Part shown: piece by piece, positions 1 to 8,638 of the stretch
Layout of the letters: each line of letters starts with the position of its first letter
How positions within the stretch are numbered: position 1 is the first letter of the stretch
DNA from: Acidobacteriota bacterium
GTDB taxonomy: Bacteria > Acidobacteriota > Thermoanaerobaculia > Multivoradales > JAHZIX01
Reading direction: 5' to 3'
NCBI GenBank assembly: GCA_034211275.1
Contig: JAXHTF010000002.1
Location: 1 to 64,000, forward strand
Length of the DNA stretch: 64,000 nucleotides
Position numbers and translations under genes: made by a program
Notes under the pieces: generated by a model
Databases searched by the model: none
Seen by the model: the letters and a program-made list of their open reading frames with translations, nothing else
Told to the model about the DNA's origin: nothing

Positions 1-103
1 ACGGACTTCGGGGCCTATCGGTGGAAGCAGCGGGAGCCGTTTGAGAATTTGTTGTTGGGGGAGTGATGACGGTGCGGGTCGCCGAGGGCCCCAAGGGCTG
101 CTG

Positions 104-2530
104 CTAGTCGTTTGCAGGTCTCGGGCGGGTTTGGGAGGGGCGAGTTTGGAAGGTGAGTCTCTCCAGCGACCAGGTCGTCGGCAGGTCGACGGACACGGTG
201 CCTCGCGAAGAGGATCCTGTTTGAGAGAGGAGTTCTTCGAGGGGTGTCTGGCCGCGGGGGCCGTGAGAGCGGACTCCCCGAAACTGAACAACCCACGGAT
301 TTGGGATGGGTTCCTCGGTGCTCAGCAAGAAGTATGTGTCAGAGCCAAAGGGCTCTCCAACGCCAAAGATCTCCCGTGGGCCGACTTCGATGACGCGGGG
401 CCAGTCTGCGTGAGGGTTCGGGAGCACGGGGAAACGATTCTCGACACTTCCCTGCGAGGCCCTGGGATAGAGCAACCGACTATTGCCCGCGCTGTCGATG
501 GTGAAGAAGTAGATATAGCGAGGACTCTTCACTGCTTGGAGGGCCTTCGGATGGGCTTCTAGCACCAGGCCGAACCTCTGGTGGTGGAAGAGCGTGCCGG
601 ACCGCATCAACTCTCCGGATTGAGCCCGGAGGGCGAATCGGTAGGGGAACTCTCCGCCCCAGGGCGACGAGATGGTCAACCAAGCGCGAATCTTCGCCAA
701 GCGCAGCGCCTGGCTGGTCAACTGACCTCCACAGTTCCTAAGGGATGGGTCGCACCACTTCGTTTGTGACGGCAGCTGCTCGCCTGCCGGGGCAAGGCTG
801 CTGAGACCGGGCCGGACCCAAGCGAACCGAACCCGATTGCCGTCGAGCTTCCCGACGAGCTGATAGTGAGCTCGTTCAGGATCCCCAACGCGCTCCACCG
901 CATCGTGCAAACTTTCCTCTCCTAGCTCGAGAGCATTCCCAAGCTCCTCTGTCGGCGGAAGGTGCATGAAAAGAGACGGCTCTTCGGAAATCTCCAAGAC
1001 TTGGGCGAGGATGCTCGCAGCTGAAGGCTCTGGGCCCAACGCTTGCGCATCGCGATTCTGGCCGGCCAGCCACCATGCTCCACGGTGCCAATACAGCAGG
1101 TGTGTTGGCGTACTTTGCGATGGGTCTGCGACCCAAGAGACCCTCATTTCCTCGCAGAGGTCTCGGAGCTGGCTCGCCAGGTTGGGCAGCTGAGACTTCC
1201 AGGGAGAGGAGTCAGGGATCCAAACCTTGAGAGCGGGCTCGTTGGACGAAGTCCACCCTGAGACCCTTGCAAGGTCCCCCGGCCCAATCTCGTGCTGGGC
1301 TCTGTGCACCGAGCTGGGGCCGATGAGTCTCGCTTCGGAGCTAGAGGGACTCAGGATGCGAGTGATGCGAAGCTTGGGTGCTATCTCTTCCGGAGCGTCC
1401 CCCAAGAGCGTGAGCTCCACCCCCTTCTCAAGCCCGTGGATCCAGCCTCCTTGAACGAGGAACGCTCCATTCCCAAGGTCGCGCTGAATGGCAACCAATC
1501 CCGTCTTCGCCGGCGCGTCGCCGCGTCCCAGGATCGGCTCACCGAGGCGACTTGCCTGCCCCGCGAGCACGGGCTGTTGATGGAGCACATGAGCTTGCAG
1601 CAGGGCGCGGGCGCGCAAGAAGGTCGCCTCGGCGCTTTCTCCCGGCAGTGCACGACCGAGGGCTGCCAGCAGCGCAGACGAGAAGACGCCCCGGATTTGG
1701 TTCGTTTCGTCTGGCGCCTCGATGGCGAACTCAAAATCTTGGGCAGCCGCCAGCACCAACGCGCCGTGTTCTTCCGGCCTGCCACCGGTCGGGGCGGAGT
1801 CCTCCACCGCCTGTCGGGATGGCGGCAGGAAGCGGGCCGTGGCTTTGGGCGGGAGGCTTCGGACTCCGGACCCGCTGTGACAGCTATCGAGGATGATGGT
1901 GAACCGCGCGTGGCGGCCTAGGATCTGATTGAAGAGGCGGGCCAGCTCTTTGTCGCGCAGGTCATCCGCCCCCAGGTTCGAATCTGCCGGGACCAAACTC
2001 TCATCGAGCCCGTCCGCTTCCTGGGAAGCGGGGTTGGGCACCTGAGAGCCATGGCCGGCATAAAAGAAGATCACCTCGTCACCCCGATCTGCAGGTGCCA
2101 GAAGATGGTTCTTGATGCCGTCGAGAATGGCTTCGCGGGTGGCTGCTCGGTCCAAGAGCATCATGATCCCTTTGGCTGAGAAGCCATATTCGCTCAGGAG
2201 AAGCTCGCGCATCGCGACAGCGTCATGGACGGCACCGTTGAGGTCTCGCCATCGGGCGCCTTCGTTCGGGAATTGGGGCCCTCCGGAGGTGTAGTCGTCG
2301 ATGCCAATCAGCAGTGCACGCCGAGAGGGAGCGTGATTCGGAGCCTGTTGCGAGGATTGGTCTGGGATCACCTCGATGCCCGGATGGCTCTTGGCGCCCT
2401 GATCGCTTGCTTCGAGGAGATGTTGACTCGTGCCTTCACCACCAGCGCCGATGGCTAGCGCCGCAACAGACATCGCCAGCACTCCGAGATACTTTTTCGG
2501 CCATTCTAGGGAGTTGCGCAATGAGGGCAT
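104..2530 (-). CDS. Exported caspase-like (peptidase C14) protein
   Basis: This 808-residue protein has an N-terminal hydrophobic segment (about residues 14-30, signal peptide or anchor) followed by a caspase-type domain at about 70-330. The catalytic dyad is visible: His160 in FFYAGHGSQ and Cys217 in IILDSCHSG, with the metacaspase-like LLIGIDDY start of the fold. The C-terminal part (about 600-780) is a beta-rich region resembling DUF4384, a domain often attached to bacterial caspases. The middle is unassigned. The family cleaves peptides as a clan CD cysteine protease; substrate and specificity (Arg/Lys or Asp) cannot be read here. It is the last gene of a three-gene minus-strand operon and overlaps the upstream zinc-ribbon gene by 25 bases, which suggests translational coupling. 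The export signal is unusual for a regulatory caspase. Confidence 0.85.
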   Translation of the reverse strand: MPSLRNSLEWPKKYLGVLAMSVAALAIGAGGEGTSQHLLEASDQGAKSHPGIEVIPDQSSQQAPNHAPSRRALLIGIDDYTSGGPQFPNEGARWRDLNGAVHDAVAMRELLLSEYGFSAKGIMMLLDRAATREAILDGIKNHLLAPADRGDEVIFFYAGHGSQVPNPASQEADGLDESLVPADSNLGADDLRDKELARLFNQILGRHARFTIILDSCHSGSGVRSLPPKATARFLPPSRQAVEDSAPTGGRPEEHGALVLAAAQDFEFAIEAPDETNQIRGVFSSALLAALGRALPGESAEATFLRARALLQAHVLHQQPVLAGQASRLGEPILGRGDAPAKTGLVAIQRDLGNGAFLVQGGWIHGLEKGVELTLLGDAPEEIAPKLRITRILSPSSSEARLIGPSSVHRAQHEIGPGDLARVSGWTSSNEPALKVWIPDSSPWKSQLPNLASQLRDLCEEMRVSWVADPSQSTPTHLLYWHRGAWWLAGQNRDAQALGPEPSAASILAQVLEISEEPSLFMHLPPTEELGNALELGEESLHDAVERVGDPERAHYQLVGKLDGNRVRFAWVRPGLSSLAPAGEQLPSQTKWCDPSLRNCGGQLTSQALRLAKIRAWLTISSPWGGEFPYRFALRAQSGELMRSGTLFHHQRFGLVLEAHPKALQAVKSPRYIYFFTIDSAGNSRLLYPRASQGSVENRFPVLPNPHADWPRVIEVGPREIFGVGEPFGSDTYFLLSTEEPIPNPWVVQFRGVRSHGPRGQTPLEELLSQTGSSSRGTVSVDLPTTWSLERLTFQTRPSQTRPRPAND

Positions 2531-2886
2531 GGGTCACAGTCTTCCAGTCGAAATTGGTTGCAACGAGGGCACGGAAGCAGCCGGCCCCGAGGCCGAGCGA
2601 CGAGGTAGACGAGGAGGCCGACCCCGCTCGTCAGGAGCACCAGAGCCATCCATAGCGAGGCGTTGTCGACTCCTCGTGCCTTGGTGTCCTTTGCCATCCA
2701 AACGAGCAGTGCGATGTTGAGCCCGAGGATCACCGTGGAAATGAGGACCAAGCCGGCAGCAAGAATTGCGCAGGCGGGCCCCCGCGCTATCGGCTCGGCC
2801 GACGCGGAGAAGAGTTGCAGGGAGAGCAGGCTCGTTACGGTCGGAGAAACCCTGGCGGTGAGCAGGCAACGACGATGGGTGTCCAT
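2506..2886 (-). CDS. Small membrane protein with C-terminal zinc ribbon
   Basis: This 126-residue protein has a weakly hydrophobic N-terminus, two clear transmembrane helices (about 41-63 and 78-97) and a C-terminal cytoplasmic-type zinc ribbon (CPRC at 106-109 and CPHC at 120-123). The two-helix part resembles the PLD nuclease N-terminal (PLDc_N) fold seen in many small membrane proteins. No enzymatic residues are visible. It sits 12 bases after the CHAT gene and overlaps the caspase gene, so it is probably co-translated with both proteases and may be an anchor or adaptor for them. The ATG has no good ribosome-binding site, which fits coupling to the CHAT stop codon. The function is unknown. 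Confidence 0.7.
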   Translation of the reverse strand: MDTHRRCLLTARVSPTVTSLLSLQLFSASAEPIARGPACAILAAGLVLISTVILGLNIALLVWMAKDTKARGVDNASLWMALVLLTSGVGLLVYLVARPRGRLLPCPRCNQFRLEDCDPCPHCATP

Positions 2887-2898
2887 GGGAGGGGCCGA

Positions 2899-5685
2899 TC
2901 AACGGGTGAGGACGAAGCCGCCGGCTGCGAGGACTGCCTCGGCCAAAGAGTCTTCGTCCCGAATCCTTAGGAGCTCTGCTCGCTGCACCTCAGCGAAGGC
3001 CTCTTCCACATCCTTGGTCTCGAAGAGTCTTGGGTAGAAGAGCTCCATGAATCGATGAGCGTCCTCGTCTCCGATCTTCCAAAGAGAGAAGAGGAGATGC
3101 CGGGAGCCGGCGAGCCGGAACCCATGGCGAAGCCCCAACACGCTCTCTCCCCTCGCTGCCTCTCCAAGGCCGGTCTCACAGGCAGAGAGTGTGGTCAGCC
3201 AAGTCTTCCCGAGGTCGAGCCCGGCAGCCTCCTCGGCCGTCAACAGGCCATCGTTCTCCGCCGCGGGCGGCCGGCCTTCCCGCCATGCCTCCAAAGATTC
3301 CGGAGCGTTCGCGAGGGCGACATAGCTACGGAGCATCGGAAGGCGCCGGACGGCTTCGGATAGGCCCTTAAGGGCAGAGTTGCGGAGGAAGTGGCCGTGG
3401 CCGGAGAAGTGAAGGATGCCCGGTGACGGCTCTTCGAAGAGAGCTCGCTCGCTCGCCTGATCCCCGGTGAGGATTCTGGGTGCCCAGCCGTGGCGACACG
3501 CTACCCCGGCTAGATCTTGAACCTCTCGTTCCGGCAGAGTGAGGAGGTCGTCATTCCTGCCAACGGCCAGCACAGTTTTGGGAGTTGCGCGGGCTACATC
3601 TCGAACCAGGTCGCGCCCCGAGGTCACCTGGAAGAGATCTAGATCTTCGGCGACAAACCGCCCTTCCTCGTTGGGGAGAGCAGCCCAAGGGACAAAGTGC
3701 AGGGCGCCATCAGGGCTCAAGAAGAGGGTTCGAGTGTCCGGAGGAAGCGCTCTGGCCAATGGGTGCCACAACCGACGATGGAGCTCGCCGAGGAATGATC
3801 GAAAGCCCGAGGAGCCTCCGCAGTCGAGGGGGTCCGATCCTCGGCCCTGTTTTCCCAGACAGGCGGCTAGCTGGTCCACCGCCGCCTCGATTTCAGCAGC
3901 AGAGCCGAGCGGTACCCACCGAGGCTCTCCCTGCTGGGGAATGAGCACGGCCCCATAGTGCGAAAGCAGTCTAGCCCCATCGCCGACTCGCTCGAAGCGA
4001 ATGATGTCGATGAAGGCCTCGTCCTGCTCGAGCCGCATTTGCAGCCGATCGAGGTCTACGGTGGGGGTTCGCGAGGCGCTCAGCCGGCCCAAGGATCGGG
4101 CAAGCGCTGATTCTTCCTGCTTCAGCTCCCGGATGAGCTCCTCGCGCCGAGCGCGGTCGGTGCCACCGGTTGAGCTTTCCACCAGCGATGCCATGATCTG
4201 GCGCTTGAGCGAACGAATGTGCTCGAATCGCCTTTTGTGCTCCGGCACCCTCGAGAGGCGTGCCAGCGCTCGTTCTTGGAGCAGCGACTCCGTGACGGCC
4301 CCTTTGACCGACAGCACAGCCTCCGCCAGAAGACGCGGCTCTTCCAGGGTGGCCAGCAGGTCGTACAGGAAGCCCTGCCGGCGATAGGCAAGGCGTTCCG
4401 CTTCGGTCCCGAAACGGAGGACCTGCTCGAGGGACCGCTGCTCGAGATCCAAGGCCTCGACGGCTAGATCCTTCGCCGCGTTTGTTTCGCCTCTCTGCCA
4501 GGCAACCACCGCCAGCCCCTTGAGAACCCCTGCGTTGAATGGATGGACGGGAGAGCCATTCCTGCTCCACAGTCGCTGTGCTCGCTCCAGAAGAGCCTGT
4601 GCTTGGTTGAGATCTTGGTGAGATATCGCGACCGTGGCTAGGTTGGCCAGCGGGGCGACAAGGTCGTCAGGTGTTGTATCGGGGCTGGCTTCGAGAATGT
4701 CGAGGGATCTCTCGAGGCGCTCGCTCGCCTGGCCGAGCTTTCCTCGCTTGATCGAAACCACGGCGAGATTGCTCAGAACCTTCGCCTCCATGGGACTGTC
4801 CTTTCCTACAAGCTGTAGCGCCTCCTCGAGCGCTCTCTCGGCGCCTTCATAGAGCTCGAGCCCGCGAAGCGCCTCCCCAAGGTTGTTGAGCAGCGCGAGG
4901 CGGAGCCTAGGGTTGAGCCGAGGCCTGCTCTCAAGCAGGCTCTCGCAGATGACCCGGGCGCGCTCGAAGTCGCCCATCACGAGGCGCAGAACTGCCAGGT
5001 TCTGTTGGATGGTTCGGTATTTCTCCGTCTGCTGTTGCTGAAGGGTTTCGAGAAGGTTCAGAGCCTCCTCGAAGGAGCGATCAGCGAGGTCCCAGTTCGC
5101 CAAACTCGTCGAGACGGATGCCAGGTTCTGTAGAGCGACGACTCGTTCGGACGGGTGCTGGTCAGTGTCCAATAGATCGAGAGACCGCTGAAAAAGCAGG
5201 TTTGCTTCACTGACCTCTCCGCACTGAAAATGAACCATGCCCATGTTGTTGTACAGCCATGCGAGGTCTTCTGACTTGTCGGGATAGTTGACCAGGATCC
5301 GGACCGCTTCGTCGAATCGAGCCTGAGCGCGGTCGAAGTCGCCGAGTGCACCATAGAGCTGTGCCAGATAGCCGACCAGGCGCCCGACCCCGGCACTACC
5401 CGCTCCGTCGACAGCTCGGGCAGCCTTGGCCAGGCCCTCCAGGGGTGGAATGGCTGCCGCTACGGACTCCTTGGGGACGGGTGGGAGCCCAGGGGGTTGG
5501 ATCCACCCACCCGCGGCTTGAGTTTCAGATGGGGTCAAGGGGCCAGCGCCGCTGACAGGTTCCAGGGGTTCGCGAGTCCAGCTCTCTGCCGCCAGCGGAG
5601 CGACTGTCGCCAGAATTCCGCAGGGGAGTAGGCAGCTCAAGACCAGGCTCTTGAGGACGCAACGAAATCGAAGGCTTTGATTCAT
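2899..5685 (-). CDS. Exported TPR-CHAT protease
   Basis: This is a 928-residue protein. The start at 5685 is chosen because AGGAGG lies 6-7 bases upstream and the protein then opens with a clean signal peptide (MNQSLRF..., hydrophobic to about residue 32); a longer reading frame would add 42 implausible residues. Residues about 80-440 are TPR helices with recurring LxNLA and A-x-x-x-LE patterns. The C-terminal third is a CHAT (caspase HetF-associated with TPR) domain with the catalytic His about 763 in HFSGHGH and Cys about 836 in LSACETG, plus the conserved LFSLWKIGD. CHAT proteins are clan CD proteases; cytoplasmic members act in type III CRISPR and gasdermin defence, but this one carries an export signal. 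It is the first gene of an operon with a caspase. Confidence 0.9.
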   Translation of the reverse strand: MNQSLRFRCVLKSLVLSCLLPCGILATVAPLAAESWTREPLEPVSGAGPLTPSETQAAGGWIQPPGLPPVPKESVAAAIPPLEGLAKAARAVDGAGSAGVGRLVGYLAQLYGALGDFDRAQARFDEAVRILVNYPDKSEDLAWLYNNMGMVHFQCGEVSEANLLFQRSLDLLDTDQHPSERVVALQNLASVSTSLANWDLADRSFEEALNLLETLQQQQTEKYRTIQQNLAVLRLVMGDFERARVICESLLESRPRLNPRLRLALLNNLGEALRGLELYEGAERALEEALQLVGKDSPMEAKVLSNLAVVSIKRGKLGQASERLERSLDILEASPDTTPDDLVAPLANLATVAISHQDLNQAQALLERAQRLWSRNGSPVHPFNAGVLKGLAVVAWQRGETNAAKDLAVEALDLEQRSLEQVLRFGTEAERLAYRRQGFLYDLLATLEEPRLLAEAVLSVKGAVTESLLQERALARLSRVPEHKRRFEHIRSLKRQIMASLVESSTGGTDRARREELIRELKQEESALARSLGRLSASRTPTVDLDRLQMRLEQDEAFIDIIRFERVGDGARLLSHYGAVLIPQQGEPRWVPLGSAAEIEAAVDQLAACLGKQGRGSDPLDCGGSSGFRSFLGELHRRLWHPLARALPPDTRTLFLSPDGALHFVPWAALPNEEGRFVAEDLDLFQVTSGRDLVRDVARATPKTVLAVGRNDDLLTLPEREVQDLAGVACRHGWAPRILTGDQASERALFEEPSPGILHFSGHGHFLRNSALKGLSEAVRRLPMLRSYVALANAPESLEAWREGRPPAAENDGLLTAEEAAGLDLGKTWLTTLSACETGLGEAARGESVLGLRHGFRLAGSRHLLFSLWKIGDEDAHRFMELFYPRLFETKDVEEAFAEVQRAELLRIRDEDSLAEAVLAAGGFVLTR

Positions 5686-5939
5686 GGGAATCCTCCTCTT
5701 TCTTTGAATAGAGCCGATGGAAGATTTATTGTTGGAGAGTCTGTCGCACCGATAGAAAGGTTCTGTTTCAGGCCCACAAGGGGCTTCATCGGACCCTCTG
5801 AGGCCGAGCACGCCGTTCTGATCCCGGGTACCTGGGAGAGCTCTCCTGGGTCACCGGCTGCTAGGGAGCCTGCCCAGCCTCGGGCCGGCCGCATCGGGGC
5901 CTTCGCACCCTTCTCGTCGCATTCTGTGTCGATAGAGGA
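5686..5939. promoter_or_regulatory. Divergent intergenic region between protease operon and plus-strand array
   Basis: This 254-base spacer separates the minus-strand CHAT/caspase operon from the plus-strand NlpC/P60-to-LysM array, so it must hold promoters for both directions. The only element I can place firmly is the AGGAGG ribosome-binding site of the CHAT gene at about 5692-5697 (minus strand). The part at 5700-5770 is distinctly A/T-rich. No convincing -35/-10 pair or operator was identified by eye. Confidence 0.4.
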
Positions 5940-6971
5940 ATGCGCCAGTTGCCAGGTCTCTTTCGTGCAGCGGGTAGCCATCCTTCAGCGAACAACTCGC
6001 TACGGGCCGGCTGGCTGTTTCTCGGCTGCTTGGTCCTGACCGGCCTCGGCACCGGGAACTCCGACCAGGCCGAGGCCGTAGTGGCCTCTGGTGGGGTGGT
6101 GGAGCGGCTCCAGGAGGTTCACCGCCAACGTCGGGATGTGCGCTATGCCTTCGGTGGCTGCGACGACCTCAGGATGGACTGCTCGTGCTTCGTGCAGACC
6201 GCCTTCGAGGACGCCTTTGGCCGTCGCTTGCCGCGCACAACCCTCAGCCAAACGAGATTCTTCGAGAGCGAGTTGCTGCCCAGGCTCACCGACATTCGTC
6301 GGCTGGCGCCGGCAACCCTTTGCCCCGGCGATTTGATCTACACCTTCCGCGGTGACCGTTGGGAGACCGCACCGCGCCATGTGGCGATCTATTACCAGGA
6401 TGGGCGCATTCTCCATTCAGCTTCGGGTCTCGGGGTGGGGGTCCAGTCGCTCGATGTCCTTTCCCACCACAAGCTCCATGGTGTCGTGCGCCTCTTCGAA
6501 TGCAGGGACCCTGGACCCAACTCCGGGTCGAAACAACCCGAGCCCCCATCTCCTACCCGTGGCCCTCTTCCAGGGCCAAACAACGCCCTCGCCGAGGCTG
6601 AGAGTCAGAAGGCGGTGCGCCAACTCGTCGACGACCTCTTTCAGGCTTGGTTTCGACGTGACCGGCGGACCTTTGCCTCCCTCTGGGGCGAGGGGGCCCT
6701 GCAATGGCGCCAAGGCTCTGCTGGGGACGAATCGTCCGTGCTCTCCGACTGGCGCAAGACGTTTGATGAATTGGCGGGCCGGCGCTGGAGGTACGGGATT
6801 CGCGAGCTGCAGACCCGCGGCGATACCGCCTTTGTCGAAGTCGGCACCGAGTACCCCTGCTTAGCCCCCGAGCAAGGGATCTGCAGCAGCCAGATCCAGA
6901 CCTTTGTCTGGAGACTCGGCGCGGACGGTGGCTGGCGCATCGTTCAGCATGAGCTGGGCTCAGCGCAATGA
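5940..6971 (+). CDS. Exported NlpC/P60-type hydrolase with C-terminal SnoaL/NTF2-like domain
   Basis: This 343-residue protein has a hydrophobic export signal (about 24-38). The NlpC/P60 domain (about 50-185) has catalytic Cys81 in DCSCFVQ, His147 in RHVAIYY and a third polar residue, His159, in ILHS. The family cuts peptide links in peptidoglycan, usually gamma-D-Glu to diamino acid. Residues about 220-340 look like an NTF2/SnoaL cone-fold domain (LVDDLFQAWFRRD... FVWRLGADGGWRIVQHE). The start codon is uncertain because an AGAGGA sits immediately next to the ATG rather than at normal spacing. It is the first gene of the plus-strand envelope array diverging from the CHAT operon. Confidence 0.75.
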   Translation: MRQLPGLFRAAGSHPSANNSLRAGWLFLGCLVLTGLGTGNSDQAEAVVASGGVVERLQEVHRQRRDVRYAFGGCDDLRMDCSCFVQTAFEDAFGRRLPRTTLSQTRFFESELLPRLTDIRRLAPATLCPGDLIYTFRGDRWETAPRHVAIYYQDGRILHSASGLGVGVQSLDVLSHHKLHGVVRLFECRDPGPNSGSKQPEPPSPTRGPLPGPNNALAEAESQKAVRQLVDDLFQAWFRRDRRTFASLWGEGALQWRQGSAGDESSVLSDWRKTFDELAGRRWRYGIRELQTRGDTAFVEVGTEYPCLAPEQGICSSQIQTFVWRLGADGGWRIVQHELGSAQ

Positions 6972-7089
6972 GGTGGCGAAGCCGGACTGCTCGCGGTTTC
7001 ACAACCTTTTGCCGCCGAACCGTGTCTTTCGAACCCAGAACGGCTCGCAACGCGGCTCGACTTTCACCATGGGTTGGCAAGGAGATTCT

Positions 7090-7836
7090 ATGTGCAGGAC
7101 TTCGGTATGGATGGGATGGATCGTCGCGATGCTCATCGGAGCAGGCTCCAGTGAAGCGCAGATCTTTCCCAAGCAGATGACCTTCAGGGTAAAGGGTGGC
7201 TTTGCGCAAGGCTCCTTCGATCTCAGCTTCAGCGAGAGCCTGTCAAAAGGGCCGCCCAAATATTCAATCCTGCTCCGCAATTTTGGCGGCCTCGGCATGA
7301 CTTCGAGCCAGGAGCTCTGGAGCTACGTCTTCCAAGAGGACCTTTCCCTCTATGGTCACTTGGTCCAAGAGAGAGGCGGCCCGAAGATCCGAGAAGTCTT
7401 TCTCAACGATAACTGCAAGAGCGCCATGGGGCAGGTGAGGACCACCTGTTTTCTTTATAAAGAATACACAAGTGGTGATAGCACCCAGGCCGAGCTCTTT
7501 GCCAAGGAGCCGGCCATCGACTTGATTTCGTCTCTCCTGGTGGCGACTCGTGAGGCATCCAAAGGCTCGAACGAGACGAAAGATTACGTCTTTGTTTTTG
7601 AGGACAGCGCCAAGAAGGTAAGCCTGGTTCCTGTGGGGGAGAAGTCTTTGAGCTTGCCGCAAGCCGGAGAAGTCAGCGCCGCGATCTGGTCCTTGAGACC
7701 CCGTGGCGAAACCTTCGAACTCTACCGGTTCTATATCGCACGGGATCGCCAGGGACGCTTCTTCCCCGCCAAGGTGGAGTTCGAAGAACCGAGTCGCGGC
7801 CTGATCGAATTAACGGCCGAGAGCTGGACTTGGTGA
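7090..7836 (+). CDS. Secreted protein of unknown function
   Basis: This is a 248-residue product. The start at 7090 is preferred because AAGGAG lies 5 bases upstream and a signal peptide follows directly (hydrophobic to about residue 22, cleavage after SSEAQ); a longer frame overlaps the preceding gene. The mature part is beta-rich with no recognised domain or catalytic motif. It contains two cysteines (NDNCKSA and TTCFLYK) about 13 residues apart that could form a disulphide, consistent with a periplasmic location. It lies between the NlpC/P60 gene and a second small secreted protein. Confidence 0.65.
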   Translation: MCRTSVWMGWIVAMLIGAGSSEAQIFPKQMTFRVKGGFAQGSFDLSFSESLSKGPPKYSILLRNFGGLGMTSSQELWSYVFQEDLSLYGHLVQERGGPKIREVFLNDNCKSAMGQVRTTCFLYKEYTSGDSTQAELFAKEPAIDLISSLLVATREASKGSNETKDYVFVFEDSAKKVSLVPVGEKSLSLPQAGEVSAAIWSLRPRGETFELYRFYIARDRQGRFFPAKVEFEEPSRGLIELTAESWTW

Positions 7837-7936
7837 TGTTGTTGGTTGGTGGCAGAAGTCCAGCTGCGCGACGTGTCCTTCGTTCTCGCCGGTCCCTAGA
7901 ACCGCGCACTTATCGAATCTTCAGGATGGGAAGACC

Positions 7937-8590
7937 ATGAGAAAAATCACCCCGATCATTTTGGCGCAACTCCTTCTGCTGACTCTTCTTATTGCGCCCC
8001 AGGCCTCTACCCAGGGGAGCTGCGAGCTGGATCAAGGTCTGCGGGACTTGGTTGGTGACACGTTCAAGGGCTGGGAGGACGGGAGGCCTGCAGGCCAAAG
8101 CAAGGTTTATGTAAGTCACCTTTCTTTCATGGACGGCGTGACCAAGACACTGCTGCTTTCCGAGGAAGCGGCCTTGATCGACGAAGCGGTCAAGGACGGG
8201 ATGCGGCAGGCCGCCAGCACCAATCCGAATATCGTTGTCAATGAGCCCGGCCATACGGTCCCGAATACGGACGCAAGCGTCGGCAAACTCGCGGAGATCT
8301 CCTTCAACGCCGACTTCACCCCAGAGCAGAAGTATCGCGAGGCTGTGAGCACCTTGCTCGAGCCCAACGGGGTCGACGTGTTGATCTCGGGAATGATCGT
8401 TGACACGGGGACAGTGATCCAGGTCAAGCCCATGGGAGTTTCCAAGCCCGATGAGGTCATCAAGACCAAGGACCGAAGTTTCTCTGTCCGGGAAGAGCTG
8501 TTTGAAAAAGTGAATAGAACGCTGACCTTGACACCCAAAGGCCACGAGGAGATCGCCAAGGCGGTGAAAGATCTCCTGGAGAACCTTTGA
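7937..8590 (+). CDS. Secreted protein of unknown function
   Basis: This 217-residue protein has a clear signal peptide (MRKITPIILAQLLLLTLLIA, cleavage near residue 26). A stretch around residues 145-175 (GVDVLISGMIVDTGTVIQV) resembles the alpha/beta pattern of periplasmic proteins such as FlgO/CsgG-like families, but the resemblance is too weak to name a family. An AGGATGGGAAG purine-rich site precedes the ATG. It is immediately upstream of the ABC permease pair, suggesting a periplasmic partner or substrate of that transporter; this is inference from position only. Confidence 0.65.
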   Translation: MRKITPIILAQLLLLTLLIAPQASTQGSCELDQGLRDLVGDTFKGWEDGRPAGQSKVYVSHLSFMDGVTKTLLLSEEAALIDEAVKDGMRQAASTNPNIVVNEPGHTVPNTDASVGKLAEISFNADFTPEQKYREAVSTLLEPNGVDVLISGMIVDTGTVIQVKPMGVSKPDEVIKTKDRSFSVREELFEKVNRTLTLTPKGHEEIAKAVKDLLENL

Positions 8591-8638
8591 TCCCTTGGCC
8601 CTTGGAAACTTGGCTACCTGCAATCAGGAGAGCGGCTC